NCBI RefSeq assembly: GCF_900103585.1
Contig: NZ_FNHV01000011.1
Coordinates: forward strand, 252,280 to 316,279
Length of the DNA stretch: 64,000 nt
Direction: 5' to 3'
Origin: Streptomyces sp. cf386
GTDB lineage: Bacteria; Actinomycetota; Actinomycetes; Streptomycetales; Streptomycetaceae
Made by a program: the position numbers and the translations under genes. Of this stretch, positions 8,859 through 17,572 are shown piece after piece; the first letter of the stretch is position 1, and each line of letters begins with the position of its first letter. A model generated the notes under the pieces. That model saw nothing but the letters and a program-made list of their open reading frames with translations. It did not search any database and had not been told where the DNA came from.

Positions 8859-9533
8859 TCAGTAGCCGGAAGGCCGCACCAGTCCCGACTCGTACGCGAA
8901 CACCGCCGCCTGTGTCCGGTCCCGCAGGCCCAGCTTCACCAGGATGCGGCCCACGTGGGTCTTCACGGTCTGCTCGGCCACGACGAGGCGTTCCGCGATC
9001 TCCGCGTTCGACAGGCCCTGGGCGATCAGGGCGAGGACCTCCGTCTCGCGTTCGGTGAGGTCGCCGACGCGGTCCTTGAGCGGGGCGCGGGGCCGCTTGT
9101 CCAGGCGGGAGAACTCGGTGATCAGCCGCCGGGTGATGCCGGGCGCGAGCAGCGCGTCGCCGGCCGCCACGATCCGCACCGCCTCGGCCAGTTGGTCCGC
9201 CGAGGCGTCCTTGAGGAGGAAGCCCGAGGCGCCGGCGCGCAGGGCCTCGTACACATACTCGTCGAGGTCGAAGGTGGTCAGCACCAGCACCTTGATGTGC
9301 GGGGTCGCCGTGGTGATGCGACGGGTGGCCTCGATGCCGCCGAGTTCCGGCATGCGGATGTCCATCAGGACGACGTCGGGGACGAGTTCGGCGACCCGCG
9401 CCACCGCGTCCAGGCCGTCGACCGCCTGGCCGATCACGTCGATGTCGGGCTTGGTGTTGAGCAGCACGCTGAATCCCTGCCGGACCATCTGCTGGTCGTC
9501 GGCGATGAGTACCCGGATGGTGCCGCTCGTCAT
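8859..9533 (-). CDS. NarL/FixJ-type response regulator (two-component system 2)
   Basis: A 224-residue paralogue of the regulator at 6757, with the same receiver motifs (VLIADDQQMVRQGF, DVVLMDIRMPELGG, GFLLKDAS) and the same LuxR-type DNA-binding domain (LTERETEVLALIAQGLSNAE, QTVKTHVGRIL). The ATG at 9531-9533 overlaps the stop of the upstream kinase (ATGA). The recognition helices of the two regulators are almost the same (ESTIKTHVSRIL versus EQTVKTHVGRIL), so they may read the same DNA site. It is the last gene of a probable operon running from 13380. Confidence 0.95.
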   Translation of the reverse strand: MTSGTIRVLIADDQQMVRQGFSVLLNTKPDIDVIGQAVDGLDAVARVAELVPDVVLMDIRMPELGGIEATRRITTATPHIKVLVLTTFDLDEYVYEALRAGASGFLLKDASADQLAEAVRIVAAGDALLAPGITRRLITEFSRLDKRPRAPLKDRVGDLTERETEVLALIAQGLSNAEIAERLVVAEQTVKTHVGRILVKLGLRDRTQAAVFAYESGLVRPSGY

Positions 9534-10942
9534 GTGGAGTCCTTCTTGGGGTCGTTGGCGGTGCCGACAGCGGGATCCGGGGCTTCGCAGTCCGGGGCGT
9601 CCGAGTCCGGGGGGTCGGAATCCGGGACCGTGGGTTCGGGGGTTGCCGGGAGGAACGCGATCACTTGGAAGCCGCCGTCCGGCAGGGCGTGTGCCGTCAT
9701 GGAACCGTCGAGCATCGCGACCCGCTCCCGCATACCCAGCAGTCCGTGGCCGACGCCGGGCGACGGCGGTGCCGGGTGCGTCGGCCGCGAGTTGACGACT
9801 TCCACGTCCAGCCCGAGGGGGGTGTGGTCGAGGCTGACGCGGGCGGTCGCGCCCGGCGCGTGGCGCAGTGCGTTGCTCAGCGCCTCCTGCACGATCCGGT
9901 ACGCCGACAGTTCCACACCGGACGGCAGCGGCCGCCGCTCGCCGCTGACCTCGACGCTCACGTCCAGGCCCGCGGCGCGGGTGTTCTCGACGAGAGCGTC
10001 GAGCCGGTCGAGGGTGGGCTGCGGGGTGTGCGGGGCGACGCCCGCGCCGGGCTCGTCGAGCGCGTACGCGCCGTCGGGATGCTCGGAGCGCAGGACGCCG
10101 AGCACCCGGCGCAGTTCGGTCAGTGCCTCCAGCGCGTTCTGCCGTATGCCGTCGAGGTTCTCCTTCAGCTCCTCGGGCGGGTTGTCGACGAGGTGCGGGG
10201 CGACCTGGGCCTGGATCGAGATGACGGACATGTGGTGGGCGACCACGTCGTGCAGCTCGCGCGCGATGCGGCTGCGCTCCTCCAGCAGGGTGCGCCGGGC
10301 GCGCTCCTCGGCGGTGAGCGTGGTCTGCTCGACGAGTTCCGCGCGTGCCTCGCGACGGCCGCGCAGGGCGACGCCGAGGACCACGACGATCGCGAACAGG
10401 ATGATCGCGAGCACCCCGGTGGGCTGGTAGTTGCCCGCGCCCCACGGCCCCTGGATGACGTAGGTGACGAGCACGGTCAAGGTCAGCGTCTCGACCGACA
10501 CCCGGGTGCGCACCCTCAGGGCGAGCAGCAGCAGCACGGCCATCTGCCCGATGATCCCGGCCGCGGTCCAGGGCCAGGTGAAGTCCTGCGCGTCACCGGC
10601 CAGCAGGTGGCGACGCACCTCGACGGCACCCGCCACCATGGCCCCCATCGAGAGCCACCACCCGGGTACCGGCCGCCACAACGCGAGGACCACGGCGCCG
10701 CCCTGCGCGAGCCCGATCGCGAAGGCGACCTGAGGGCCCGCCCCGCCGTTGTCCCCCAGCTGCGCCACAGCCCCCAAGGTGACACCGAACGCGACAAGGC
10801 AGAGCACGCCGTGCGGCAGCCAGCGCAGCCAGGTGGACGGGGGCAGCGGATCCGCCCGGCCGGTCCACAGATCGTCGCGCAACACCCGCAGCCAGCGTCG
10901 CACTCGGCCCGCGAGCGGGTGCTGGGTCCCCGTTTCCGTCAC
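9530..10942 (-). CDS. Sensor histidine kinase, DesK/HisKA_3 type (two-component system 2)
   Basis: A membrane kinase of about 470 residues with hydrophobic segments in the first 190 residues, the phospho-acceptor motif RIARELHDVVAHHMSVISIQ and the HATPase motifs AYRIVQEALSNALRHAPGA and GHGLLGMRERV. It ends in an acidic Pro/Ser/Asp-rich tail that the paralogue at 7419 lacks. A GTG at 10942 has AAGGTGGA a few bases upstream and avoids overlap with the upstream gene. A GTG at 10960 is possible but would overlap by eight bases. It partners the regulator at 8859. Confidence 0.92.
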   Translation of the reverse strand: MTETGTQHPLAGRVRRWLRVLRDDLWTGRADPLPPSTWLRWLPHGVLCLVAFGVTLGAVAQLGDNGGAGPQVAFAIGLAQGGAVVLALWRPVPGWWLSMGAMVAGAVEVRRHLLAGDAQDFTWPWTAAGIIGQMAVLLLLALRVRTRVSVETLTLTVLVTYVIQGPWGAGNYQPTGVLAIILFAIVVVLGVALRGRREARAELVEQTTLTAEERARRTLLEERSRIARELHDVVAHHMSVISIQAQVAPHLVDNPPEELKENLDGIRQNALEALTELRRVLGVLRSEHPDGAYALDEPGAGVAPHTPQPTLDRLDALVENTRAAGLDVSVEVSGERRPLPSGVELSAYRIVQEALSNALRHAPGATARVSLDHTPLGLDVEVVNSRPTHPAPPSPGVGHGLLGMRERVAMLDGSMTAHALPDGGFQVIAFLPATPEPTVPDSDPPDSDAPDCEAPDPAVGTANDPKKDST

Positions 10943-10952
10943 GTCGTCCACC

Positions 10953-12287
10953 TTAGGCACGGCGGACGCCAGTCGCCGCCGCCCGATCTGACGGACGGTG
11001 TGCCCGCACGACCCGCGAGCGGCCCCGCCCCTTTCCGCTGCGTCCGCCCTGCTCGTAGGAGCGAAAGGCGGCCCAACAGACCGCGAGGGCCAGCGCGAAG
11101 ACCGGGAGCCAGATCAGACGGGCCGCCACCCAGCCGAGGTGGTCGGGGAGGGTGTGCAGGCCGGGGAGGTGGCCGGTCGGCAGCAGCGCGGCCGTGGTGG
11201 CCATCAGCGCCGTCTGGTGCCAGAGGAAGATCGTCATCGCGGAGAGGTTGACGAGGGCCACCGCCGCCCAGGCCAGGGGGCGTCGCATCGCGCGGCGCAG
11301 CGGCTCGCGCAGCAGCAGGGCCAGGCCGCACTGGGCCAGGCCGAAGGTGACCGCGGCCAGTGTCGGCGGGTTGAGGTTGGAGACTCCGGCACCCGGGACG
11401 CCGACCATCGACGCCGGATAGCCCGCCCAGGCGACCAGCGCGGCCGTCGCGACCGCGCCGCCCGTCAGCAGGATCCAGCCCTCCCCCACTCTCGACTTCG
11501 CTCGAGCGAGGGGACCCCCATGGCGGCGCTCCAGCTCGCCCCGGGTCCAGGCCGCACCCAGGGTGTACGGCACCAGCCAGCCTGCCGCCACGTTCACCCA
11601 GCCGAGCCAGGCGGGGGCGCCGAATCCGAAGCGCAGGAGGTCCACATGGAGGACGACGGCCAGGGGCCACAACGGGTTGAGGTGCAGGAGGAGGGGCGTC
11701 ACCGCCGTCAGCGCCGCGAAGACCAGGAGGAACCACAGCGGGGACAGGGCCAGTTTGAGCAGCGTGTGGATGGTGGCCGTGTCCGTGCCCGAGAGCAGCA
11801 GCAGGACCGATGCCACCGTCCACAGGGTGAGGACGGCCGCCACCGGCTTGAACAGACGGGACAGCCGGGACCGCAGCCACTGTCCGTACGTCGTCCCGCG
11901 CTGTCGGGCCGACCGGTAGCTCCGGGTCGCCACATGACCCCCGACCAGGAAGAACACGGCAAGGGTCTGGAAGATCCAGGAGATCGGGGCCAGCCAGGGC
12001 AGGTGCTGGAGCGGGCTCGCCGTATGCAGGCCCACTCCGTCGCCGTCCACCACCAGGGCCGTGACCAGCCAGTGCCCGAGAACCACACCGAGGATGGCGA
12101 AGGCTCGCAGGGCGTCGACCGCCCGGTCCCGGTCGGCGGGGGTGGCGGCGTCGACGCGGCCGGCGCCCGTGCGTATGCCGTGCCATGCGCCGCGCAGACG
12201 GCCGGGGCGGGGCGAGGGCTCGGGCATCGACACGGGCGGCGATGCGGACACCGACGGCGGTGCGGACACAGACATCGACTCAGCCAT
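10953..12287 (-). CDS. Membrane acyltransferase, acyltransferase-3 family
   Basis: A 444-residue integral membrane protein with about ten spans. The family's N-terminal motif is RDRAVDALRAFAILGVVLGHW, with the catalytic-type His at the end of the first span, followed by FQTLAVFFLVGGHVATRSY. Such proteins transfer acyl groups to sugars, lipids or peptides at the membrane. Codons for HGGPLARAKSRVGEGW, in a loop between spans, derive from an inserted dispersed repeat (11481-11524) that keeps the frame open. The start overlaps the upstream hydrolase stop by eight bases. Confidence 0.85.
   Translation of the reverse strand: MAESMSVSAPPSVSASPPVSMPEPSPRPGRLRGAWHGIRTGAGRVDAATPADRDRAVDALRAFAILGVVLGHWLVTALVVDGDGVGLHTASPLQHLPWLAPISWIFQTLAVFFLVGGHVATRSYRSARQRGTTYGQWLRSRLSRLFKPVAAVLTLWTVASVLLLLSGTDTATIHTLLKLALSPLWFLLVFAALTAVTPLLLHLNPLWPLAVVLHVDLLRFGFGAPAWLGWVNVAAGWLVPYTLGAAWTRGELERRHGGPLARAKSRVGEGWILLTGGAVATAALVAWAGYPASMVGVPGAGVSNLNPPTLAAVTFGLAQCGLALLLREPLRRAMRRPLAWAAVALVNLSAMTIFLWHQTALMATTAALLPTGHLPGLHTLPDHLGWVAARLIWLPVFALALAVCWAAFRSYEQGGRSGKGRGRSRVVRAHRPSDRAAATGVRRA
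11481..11524. repeat. Short dispersed palindromic repeat inside the acyltransferase gene
   Basis: Reads CTCCCCCACTCTCGACTTCG and continues CTCGAGCGAGGGGACCCCCA, with a CGCTCGAGCG palindrome and flanking runs of C. From memory, near-identical short elements are scattered through many Streptomyces genomes, often inside genes. Here it adds about fifteen codons in frame between two membrane spans. Confidence 0.6.
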
Positions 12288-13380
12288 GAGTCACCTCCGA
12301 GGTCTCGCCCAGGACGATGCGGGTCAGGTTGGCCAGGGAGGTCGACCCCGGCCTGAAGTAGTCGCTGTGGCCGCCGCCGCCCGCCGCGAAGACCCGTGCG
12401 CCGAAGGACGGGGACACCGGGTCGGTGCCGAAGCCGACGGTCGTGCCGAGCAGGTCGATCTCGATGTGCGGGACCTCCGCGACCCAGTCGTCACTGCCGC
12501 GGCCCGCCCAGACCCGGGCCGGGGTGTGCAGGGCCGTGGCGGTGTCCGCGCCCGTGCCGGGGCTGCCGATCAGCGCGATGTCGTCCACGTCCAGGTCGGA
12601 GGCCGCACGGCCGCAGACCACCGAGCCGTAGGAGTGGCAGAGGAGGGAGATGTGGGGGCGGCGGTGGGGCGAGCCGGTCGGCTTGCCGTCCGTGCGTGCG
12701 CCCGGCTCGTACCGGCCGCTGTTCTCCGTGAGCGCGCGCAGCTGTCGTATGAACTCCCGCAGTTTCGGGGCCGCTTCCTCGGCTCGGCCCGCCGTCGCCA
12801 CCGTGGTGCTGACCGTGGCCGGGGTTTCGTAGCCGAGCCAGGCGACGACCGCGGTGCGGGTGCCCTGCGGGGCCTCCCGGCCGAGCCGTTCGTGCAGGGC
12901 ACCGGCGGCCTCGCGGAAGCGGTCGTAGGTGTCGATGGACGTGTCGGAGCCCGGGACCAGGACCGCGATGCGGTCGGCGTGGGCCAGGTCGCCGAAGACC
13001 TCCGTAGCGAGGCCCAGGCCGCGGCCGTCGAAGGTGAGGAAGTGACGGGACGGGTCGGCCATCGCGCGGTCCGCTGCGGCCCGTTCACGGTTGCCGTGGG
13101 CCGCGGCCATGCGGGACGCCTCGGCGGCGTTGGCACGGTTGGCCGCGTACGCCTCGTCCAGCGTCACCGACGTCACCGGTGCGGCGACGGCGGCCGGGGC
13201 CGGGGCGGGGATCTCCGGGCGGGCGGCGCCGGACAGCGGGACGACCACGGCGCCGGTGATGAGGGTGGCGAGGAGGGCTCGGCGCCAGCCGTGGGTGCGG
13301 CGGCGGGTGTGGCGCGCTCTGTCCGTACCGTCGGACTTCTTCGGCTCGCTCGCCTCGGCCGCCCCCGTCGTACGCCCCAT
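12280..13380 (-). CDS. Exported alpha/beta hydrolase, DUF1023 family
   Basis: A 366-residue protein with a basic N-terminus and a hydrophobic signal/anchor (RALLATLITGAVVVPLSGAA, about residues 34-53). The hydrolase domain follows, with the nucleophile elbow in CHSYGSVVCG and the late His in GGGGHSDYF. DUF1023 proteins are serine hydrolases of mostly unknown substrate. It appears to be the first gene of an operon with the acyltransferase and two-component system 2. The shared upstream motif lies about 110-130 bases before its start. A cell-envelope lipid or ester role is inferred from the neighbours only. Confidence 0.85.
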   Translation of the reverse strand: MGRTTGAAEASEPKKSDGTDRARHTRRRTHGWRRALLATLITGAVVVPLSGAARPEIPAPAPAAVAAPVTSVTLDEAYAANRANAAEASRMAAAHGNRERAAADRAMADPSRHFLTFDGRGLGLATEVFGDLAHADRIAVLVPGSDTSIDTYDRFREAAGALHERLGREAPQGTRTAVVAWLGYETPATVSTTVATAGRAEEAAPKLREFIRQLRALTENSGRYEPGARTDGKPTGSPHRRPHISLLCHSYGSVVCGRAASDLDVDDIALIGSPGTGADTATALHTPARVWAGRGSDDWVAEVPHIEIDLLGTTVGFGTDPVSPSFGARVFAAGGGGHSDYFRPGSTSLANLTRIVLGETSEVTHG

Positions 13381-13487
13381 GGTCGTCTTCCCTTCCAGTC
13401 CGCCCGGCCATCGGGCTTGCCTGGTGGGGAAGTTACGGATCGCGACTCGTCGTCCGCGTCACGCCAGGGAGCTCATCTGCGACGTAG

Positions 13488-13508
13488 CTCTCAGGTATTA
13501 CGGGTATC
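13488..13508. promoter_or_regulatory. Upstream motif, copy 2 (shared with 8818-8838)
   Basis: CTCAGGTATTACGGGTATC plus two matching bases to the left, 20 of 21 identical to the copy at 8818. It lies 108-128 bases upstream of the DUF1023 hydrolase that starts the operon ending in two-component system 2. Same orientation relative to the genes as copy 1. Confidence 0.5.
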
Positions 13509-13554
13509 AGAGGGGCTGTCCGGTAGGGGGGTCAGAGCGCCCTTACGAGACGCC

Positions 13555-14457
13555 TCACCACGCCAGCTGCGCGATCTCCTCCACCACCACCGCACAGGCG
13601 TCCGCCGCCGGATCGATCAGCGGAAAGTGCCCGACGTCCTCCAGCAGCGTCAGCCCGACGACCTCCCCCGCCTTGGCCGCCGCGTCCGCGTACGACTCGG
13701 CGACGGCGTGCGGAACGACATCGTCCGTGCGGCCCTGGACGAGGGTCGTCGCGATGCCGGTCGGGAGCAGGAGCGCGGGATCGGCGTACGGCCGACGCTC
13801 GGCGAACTCCTCGGCACCGCCCAGGAGTTGGCGTGCGGCGCCGCCGCAGACGTCCAGCTTGTCGGCGACCGTGAAGTCGGCGATCGGGGCCAGGGCGACC
13901 ACACCCCGCAGAAGCGCGGGACGGTCGGTGCGCCAAGGGGCGTCCGCGGGAAGGACATGGCGCGCCGCCGCCCAGAGGGCCAGGTGGCCACCCGCCGAGT
14001 GGCCGGTGAGCACGGTCCGGCGCGCGTCGGCCTGCGGGAGCAGCTCCCGTACCAGCGCGGGCAGCGCGTCCAGCGCGGCGGCGACATCGTCGAAGGTCTC
14101 CGGCCAGCGCCCGGCGACCGGGCCACCGCCGGAACCGGCAGAGCCGCCCGCACCCTCCCCGGTCTCCGCGCCTCGCCTGTACTCCACATTGGCCACGGCA
14201 AACCCCCGCCGCGCCAGAAAGTCCGCGAACGGCGTGACATGCCGTCGGTCGTACGGCGCCCGCCAAGCCCCGCCGTGCAGCAGAACGACCAGCGGCGCCG
14301 GGCCGCCCGGACCTGCCTCGCCGCGTGGCGCGTAGAAGTCGATCACCTGATCGGGATGGTCGCCGTAAGTGGCGATGGCGTCGGGGTCGACGGGCGGGTG
14401 CGAGAAGGCTGACTCCTCCTCCGCGGCGCTCCGGGCTGCTGCGACGTCGTCCGGCAT
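13555..14457 (-). CDS. Alpha/beta hydrolase, probable kynurenine formamidase
   Basis: A 300-residue cytoplasmic hydrolase with the oxyanion-hole motif VVLLHGGAWR near residue 60, the nucleophile GHSAGGHLALWAA, the acid region VQGRTDDVVP and the His in EDVGHFPLIDP. This is the HGGXW subgroup that includes arylformamidases. Genes for tryptophan dioxygenase and kynureninase lie 1 kb away on the same strand, and hydrolysis of N-formylkynurenine is the missing step between them, so that role is the best guess. The ATG at 14457 is chosen because upstream reading leads into the divergent promoter region. Another esterase role cannot be excluded. Confidence 0.75.
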   Translation of the reverse strand: MPDDVAAARSAAEEESAFSHPPVDPDAIATYGDHPDQVIDFYAPRGEAGPGGPAPLVVLLHGGAWRAPYDRRHVTPFADFLARRGFAVANVEYRRGAETGEGAGGSAGSGGGPVAGRWPETFDDVAAALDALPALVRELLPQADARRTVLTGHSAGGHLALWAAARHVLPADAPWRTDRPALLRGVVALAPIADFTVADKLDVCGGAARQLLGGAEEFAERRPYADPALLLPTGIATTLVQGRTDDVVPHAVAESYADAAAKAGEVVGLTLLEDVGHFPLIDPAADACAVVVEEIAQLAW

Positions 14458-14692
14458 GCTCCAACCTCTCAGCGGCGTAAAGGATTTGGACGGTGGCGGG
14501 GGTGTGGCGGACCAGGGTGGGGATTCGGCCGTTGGCGGGGACGGTACCAGGCGGGTGACGTGCGTCGACACGCGGATGTCACGCACCGTGAGGGTTAAAC
14601 GGTTCTGCTGTTTCGTTACGCTGGTATCGCGGATCGCACCCCGGATCGCAGGCAGACCGAAGACACACCGAAGACACACCAAGGAGGCCGAT

Positions 14693-15295
14693 ATGTCCGC
14701 CGAACCCGGCACCGTACGTCCCGGAGGGCGCACCGCGCGTGTCCGTGCGGCCGTGCTGCGGGCGGCCGGGGACGTACTGGCGGAGCACGGTTTCGACGGC
14801 CTCGACCTCGCGGACGTCGCCCGCCGCGCCGAGGTCGGCAAGACGACCGTGTACCGGCGGTGGGGCTCGGTGACGGGGCTCGTGGCCGATCTGCTCGCCG
14901 ACATGGCCGAGCAGTCGGCGCCGCGCGAGGAGACCGGGTCCGTGCTGGGGGACCTGCGGGCCAACGCGGCGCTGGTCCAGCGGACGTTGGCGGACCCCCG
15001 GCAGGGCGCGCTGTTCCGTGCCGTCATCGCCGCGGCGACGTGCGACGCACGGACGGCGGGCGCGCTCCGGCGGTTCTACGAGGTGCGGGTGACGGAGTGG
15101 GCGCCGTGCGTGGACCAGGGCGTCACCAGGGGGGAGTTGCCGGTCGGGACGGACGCGGAGGCGGTCGTACGGGCCGTGTCGGCGCCCCTCTACTACCAGT
15201 TGCTGACGACCGGAGTGCTCCCGGACGCCCCCGCCGCGGAGCGCGCCGCGCAAGCCGCGCATGCGGCTGCCGTGGCGGGGGTGTACGTCGCCTAG
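14693..15295 (+). CDS. TetR-family transcriptional regulator
   Basis: A 200-residue regulator. The helix-turn-helix at residues 17-60 contains ADVARRAEVGKTTVYRRWG, and the C-terminal ligand/dimer domain follows the TetR_C pattern. The ATG at 14693 follows AAGGAGG by a short spacer. It is divergent from the formamidase-like gene and convergent with kynU, ending 22 bases from it. An AACGGTTCTG/CTGTTTCGTT partial palindrome upstream may be its operator. A link to tryptophan catabolism is plausible from position alone. Confidence 0.88.
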   Translation: MSAEPGTVRPGGRTARVRAAVLRAAGDVLAEHGFDGLDLADVARRAEVGKTTVYRRWGSVTGLVADLLADMAEQSAPREETGSVLGDLRANAALVQRTLADPRQGALFRAVIAAATCDARTAGALRRFYEVRVTEWAPCVDQGVTRGELPVGTDAEAVVRAVSAPLYYQLLTTGVLPDAPAAERAAQAAHAAAVAGVYVA

Positions 15296-15317
15296 AGAGT
15301 GACCGGGGCAAGCGGGG

Positions 15318-16520
15318 TCAGCGCAGCGCCTCCCCCGACAGCACCTCCCCCAACACCCGCGCCGCCCGCTCCACGTCCGAGAACCCCACATACAGCGGCG
15401 TGAAGCCGAACCGCAGCACATCCGGATGCCGGAAATCGCCCACGACCCCTCGCTCGATGAGCCGCTTCATCACATCCCCGGCGTCCTCGCACCGCAACGC
15501 CACCTGGCTGCCGCGCTCCGCGTGGGCCACCGGCGTCAGCGTCTCCACGCGCCCCTCCCCCGCATACGCCCCGACGCACTCCAGGAAGAAGTCCGTCAGC
15601 GCGAGCGACTTCGCGCGCACCGCGTCGACGGACACGCCGTCCCAGACCTCCAGGGCCGCCTCCAGGGCGAGCATGGAGAGGATGTCGGGCGTGCCGACGC
15701 GGCCGCGCAGGGCGCCGGAGGCCGGTGCGTAGGCGGGGCGCATACCGAAGGGCTCGGCGTGCGAGTTCCAGCCGGGCAGCGGGGAGTCGAAGCGGTCCTG
15801 AAGGTCACGGCGTACGTACAGATACGCGGGTGAACCCGGGCCGCCGTTCAGGTACTTGTAGGTGCAGCCGACCGCCAGGTCCACGCCGTGCTCGTCGAGC
15901 CCGACCGGCAGCGCGCCCGCGCTGTGGCACAGGTCCCAGACGACGAGCGCGCCCGCCGCGTGCACGGCTGCCGTCAGGGACGGCAGGTCGTGCAGCCGTC
16001 CCGAGCGGTAGTCGACGTGGTTCAGCAGGACGGCGGCCGTACGGTCCCCCAGCGCCGCCGGCACCTCGGCCGGCGTCACCGGCCGCAGCGTCCGGCCGGT
16101 CATCCGGGCCGCCGACTCGGCGATGTAACCGTCGGTGGGGAAGGTCGTCGCGTCGACGAGGATCTCGTCGCGGTCGTCTCCGACCATCCGCACGGCGGCG
16201 ACAACTGCCTTGAAAACATTGACACTTGTGGAGTCGCCGACCACGATCTGGCCGGGCGCCGCCCCGACCAGCGGAGCGATCCGTTCGCCGATCCGCTCCG
16301 GCGCGGTCCACCAGCCGCTCTCGTCCCAGGACCGGATCCGCAGCTCGCCCCACTGTCGCCGTACGACGTCCTCGACATGGCCGGGGACGTTCGCGGGCAG
16401 GGCGCCCAGGGAGTTGCCGTCGAGGTAGACCACTTCGTCTTCGAGTACGAACCGCTTGCGGATGCCCGCCAGTTCGTCGGCGGCGTCGAGCGCGGCCGCC
16501 CTCGCCACCTGCTCAGACAT
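15318..16520 (-). CDS. kynU: Kynureninase
   Basis: A PLP enzyme of 400 residues that cleaves kynurenine to anthranilate and alanine. It starts in the usual way (LAGIRKRFVLEDEVVYLDGNSLG). The active-site Lys is in CTYKYLNGGPG near residue 230, and the cofactor Asp region is VVWDLCHSAGALP. The start overlaps the stop of kynA by eight bases, so the two are coupled. Together with kynA and the nearby formamidase-like gene it converts tryptophan to anthranilate, which can be catabolised or feed secondary metabolism. Confidence 0.96.
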   Translation of the reverse strand: MSEQVARAAALDAADELAGIRKRFVLEDEVVYLDGNSLGALPANVPGHVEDVVRRQWGELRIRSWDESGWWTAPERIGERIAPLVGAAPGQIVVGDSTSVNVFKAVVAAVRMVGDDRDEILVDATTFPTDGYIAESAARMTGRTLRPVTPAEVPAALGDRTAAVLLNHVDYRSGRLHDLPSLTAAVHAAGALVVWDLCHSAGALPVGLDEHGVDLAVGCTYKYLNGGPGSPAYLYVRRDLQDRFDSPLPGWNSHAEPFGMRPAYAPASGALRGRVGTPDILSMLALEAALEVWDGVSVDAVRAKSLALTDFFLECVGAYAGEGRVETLTPVAHAERGSQVALRCEDAGDVMKRLIERGVVGDFRHPDVLRFGFTPLYVGFSDVERAARVLGEVLSGEALR

Positions 16521-17406
16521 GGGACCTCGCCGTCCACAGCTCCGGGAAGACGTTCTTCTGCGCGCGCTTCTCCAGCCAGGCCACCCCGGCCGAACCGCCC
16601 GTACCGGCCTTGGCGCCCATCGCGCGACGGGTGGCGACCAGGTGGTCGTTGCGCCAGCGCCACACCAGCTCGGCCACGTCGGTCAGCGCCTCGCCGAGGC
16701 GGGTGAGTTCGGAGTTCTGGTCGCCCGCGTAGATCGCGGTCCAGACGGCCTCGACCTCGTCGGAGGGGACGTACCGCTGCGAGACGTCGCGCGTGAGGAC
16801 GGCCTCGGGGATCGCGCAGCCGCGCCGGGCCAGGAACCGGAGCACCTCGTCGTACAGGCTCGGCTCGTGCAGCGCCTTCTCCAGTTCCGCGTGGACGCGC
16901 GGGGCGCCGCGGTGCGGGACCAGCATGGACGCGGACTTCTCGGCGAGCAGGAACTCCATCCTGCGGTACATCGCCGACTGGAAGCCGGAGCCCTCGCCGA
17001 GGGCGCTGCGGTACGCGTTGAACTGGGCCGGCGTGAGCTGGCCGAGCGGCTTCCAGGAGGCGTTCAGGGCGTCCAGTTCCCGTACGGAACGCTTCAGGGC
17101 GTCGATCGCCACGGCCGGACGGTCCTCGCGGAGGGCGTGTGCCGCCGTCTCCCACTCGTGGACGATGACCGTGAACCACAGCTCCATCACCTGGGTCGTG
17201 ACCAGGAAGACCATCTCTCCGGGGTCGTCGGAGAGGGTGTGCTGGAGGTGGGTGAGCACGTCCGCCTTGACGTAGTCCTCGTACGGCGTCGTGCCGGCGA
17301 AGTCGAGATGCGGGGTCTCGGGCTCCTGGGGCTCCTGGGCCTCCGCCGACGTCTCCATGGACGTCTCCGCGGATGCCCTCACCGGTGTGTGAGCCTGGTG
17401 GGACAT
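16513..17406 (-). CDS. kynA: Tryptophan 2,3-dioxygenase
   Basis: A 297-residue heme enzyme that opens the indole ring of L-tryptophan to N-formylkynurenine. Family signatures include YVKADVLTHLQH, FLVTTQVMELWF, GEGSGFQSAMYRRMEFLL, the proximal His region WRNDHLVATRRAMG, and GTGGSAGVAWL near the C-terminus. The first 35 residues are a poorly conserved acidic extension. It is the first gene of the kynA-kynU unit; its promoter must lie in the 166 bp gap at 17407-17572. Confidence 0.97.
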   Translation of the reverse strand: MSHQAHTPVRASAETSMETSAEAQEPQEPETPHLDFAGTTPYEDYVKADVLTHLQHTLSDDPGEMVFLVTTQVMELWFTVIVHEWETAAHALREDRPAVAIDALKRSVRELDALNASWKPLGQLTPAQFNAYRSALGEGSGFQSAMYRRMEFLLAEKSASMLVPHRGAPRVHAELEKALHEPSLYDEVLRFLARRGCAIPEAVLTRDVSQRYVPSDEVEAVWTAIYAGDQNSELTRLGEALTDVAELVWRWRNDHLVATRRAMGAKAGTGGSAGVAWLEKRAQKNVFPELWTARSHV

Positions 17407-17510
17407 TGCTGTCTCCTGTGTTGCTCCGGGTAGCGGTCCGCCCTGCCGTTATCGGCAAAGGGGCCCCGGTCCCCACCCGGCATACTCAGGGATCGCCCGG
17501 GACATCGCAA

Positions 17511-17541
17511 GGCCCGCCTGGTCACACCTGCCGGGCGGGCC
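17511..17541 (-). terminator. Hairpin downstream of the DUF3151 gene
   Basis: GGCCCGCC (17511-17518) pairs with GGCGGGCC (17534-17541). It lies 30 bases after the DUF3151 stop and upstream of kynA, so it would separate the two transcripts. Confidence 0.55.
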
Positions 17542-17572
17542 CTGACGACGGTCGCTTCCGCGTCCGACTTCG

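Noticed and set aside
10953..12287. Possible frameshift or pseudogene in the acyltransferase at the inserted repeat
   Set aside because: The frame stays open through the repeat and the membrane spans continue on both sides, so it reads as an in-frame insertion.
13555..15027. N-terminal extension of the formamidase-like hydrolase to 490 codons
   Set aside because: The extension is antisense to the TetR gene and low-complexity; the hydrolase fold starts at the ATG at 14457.
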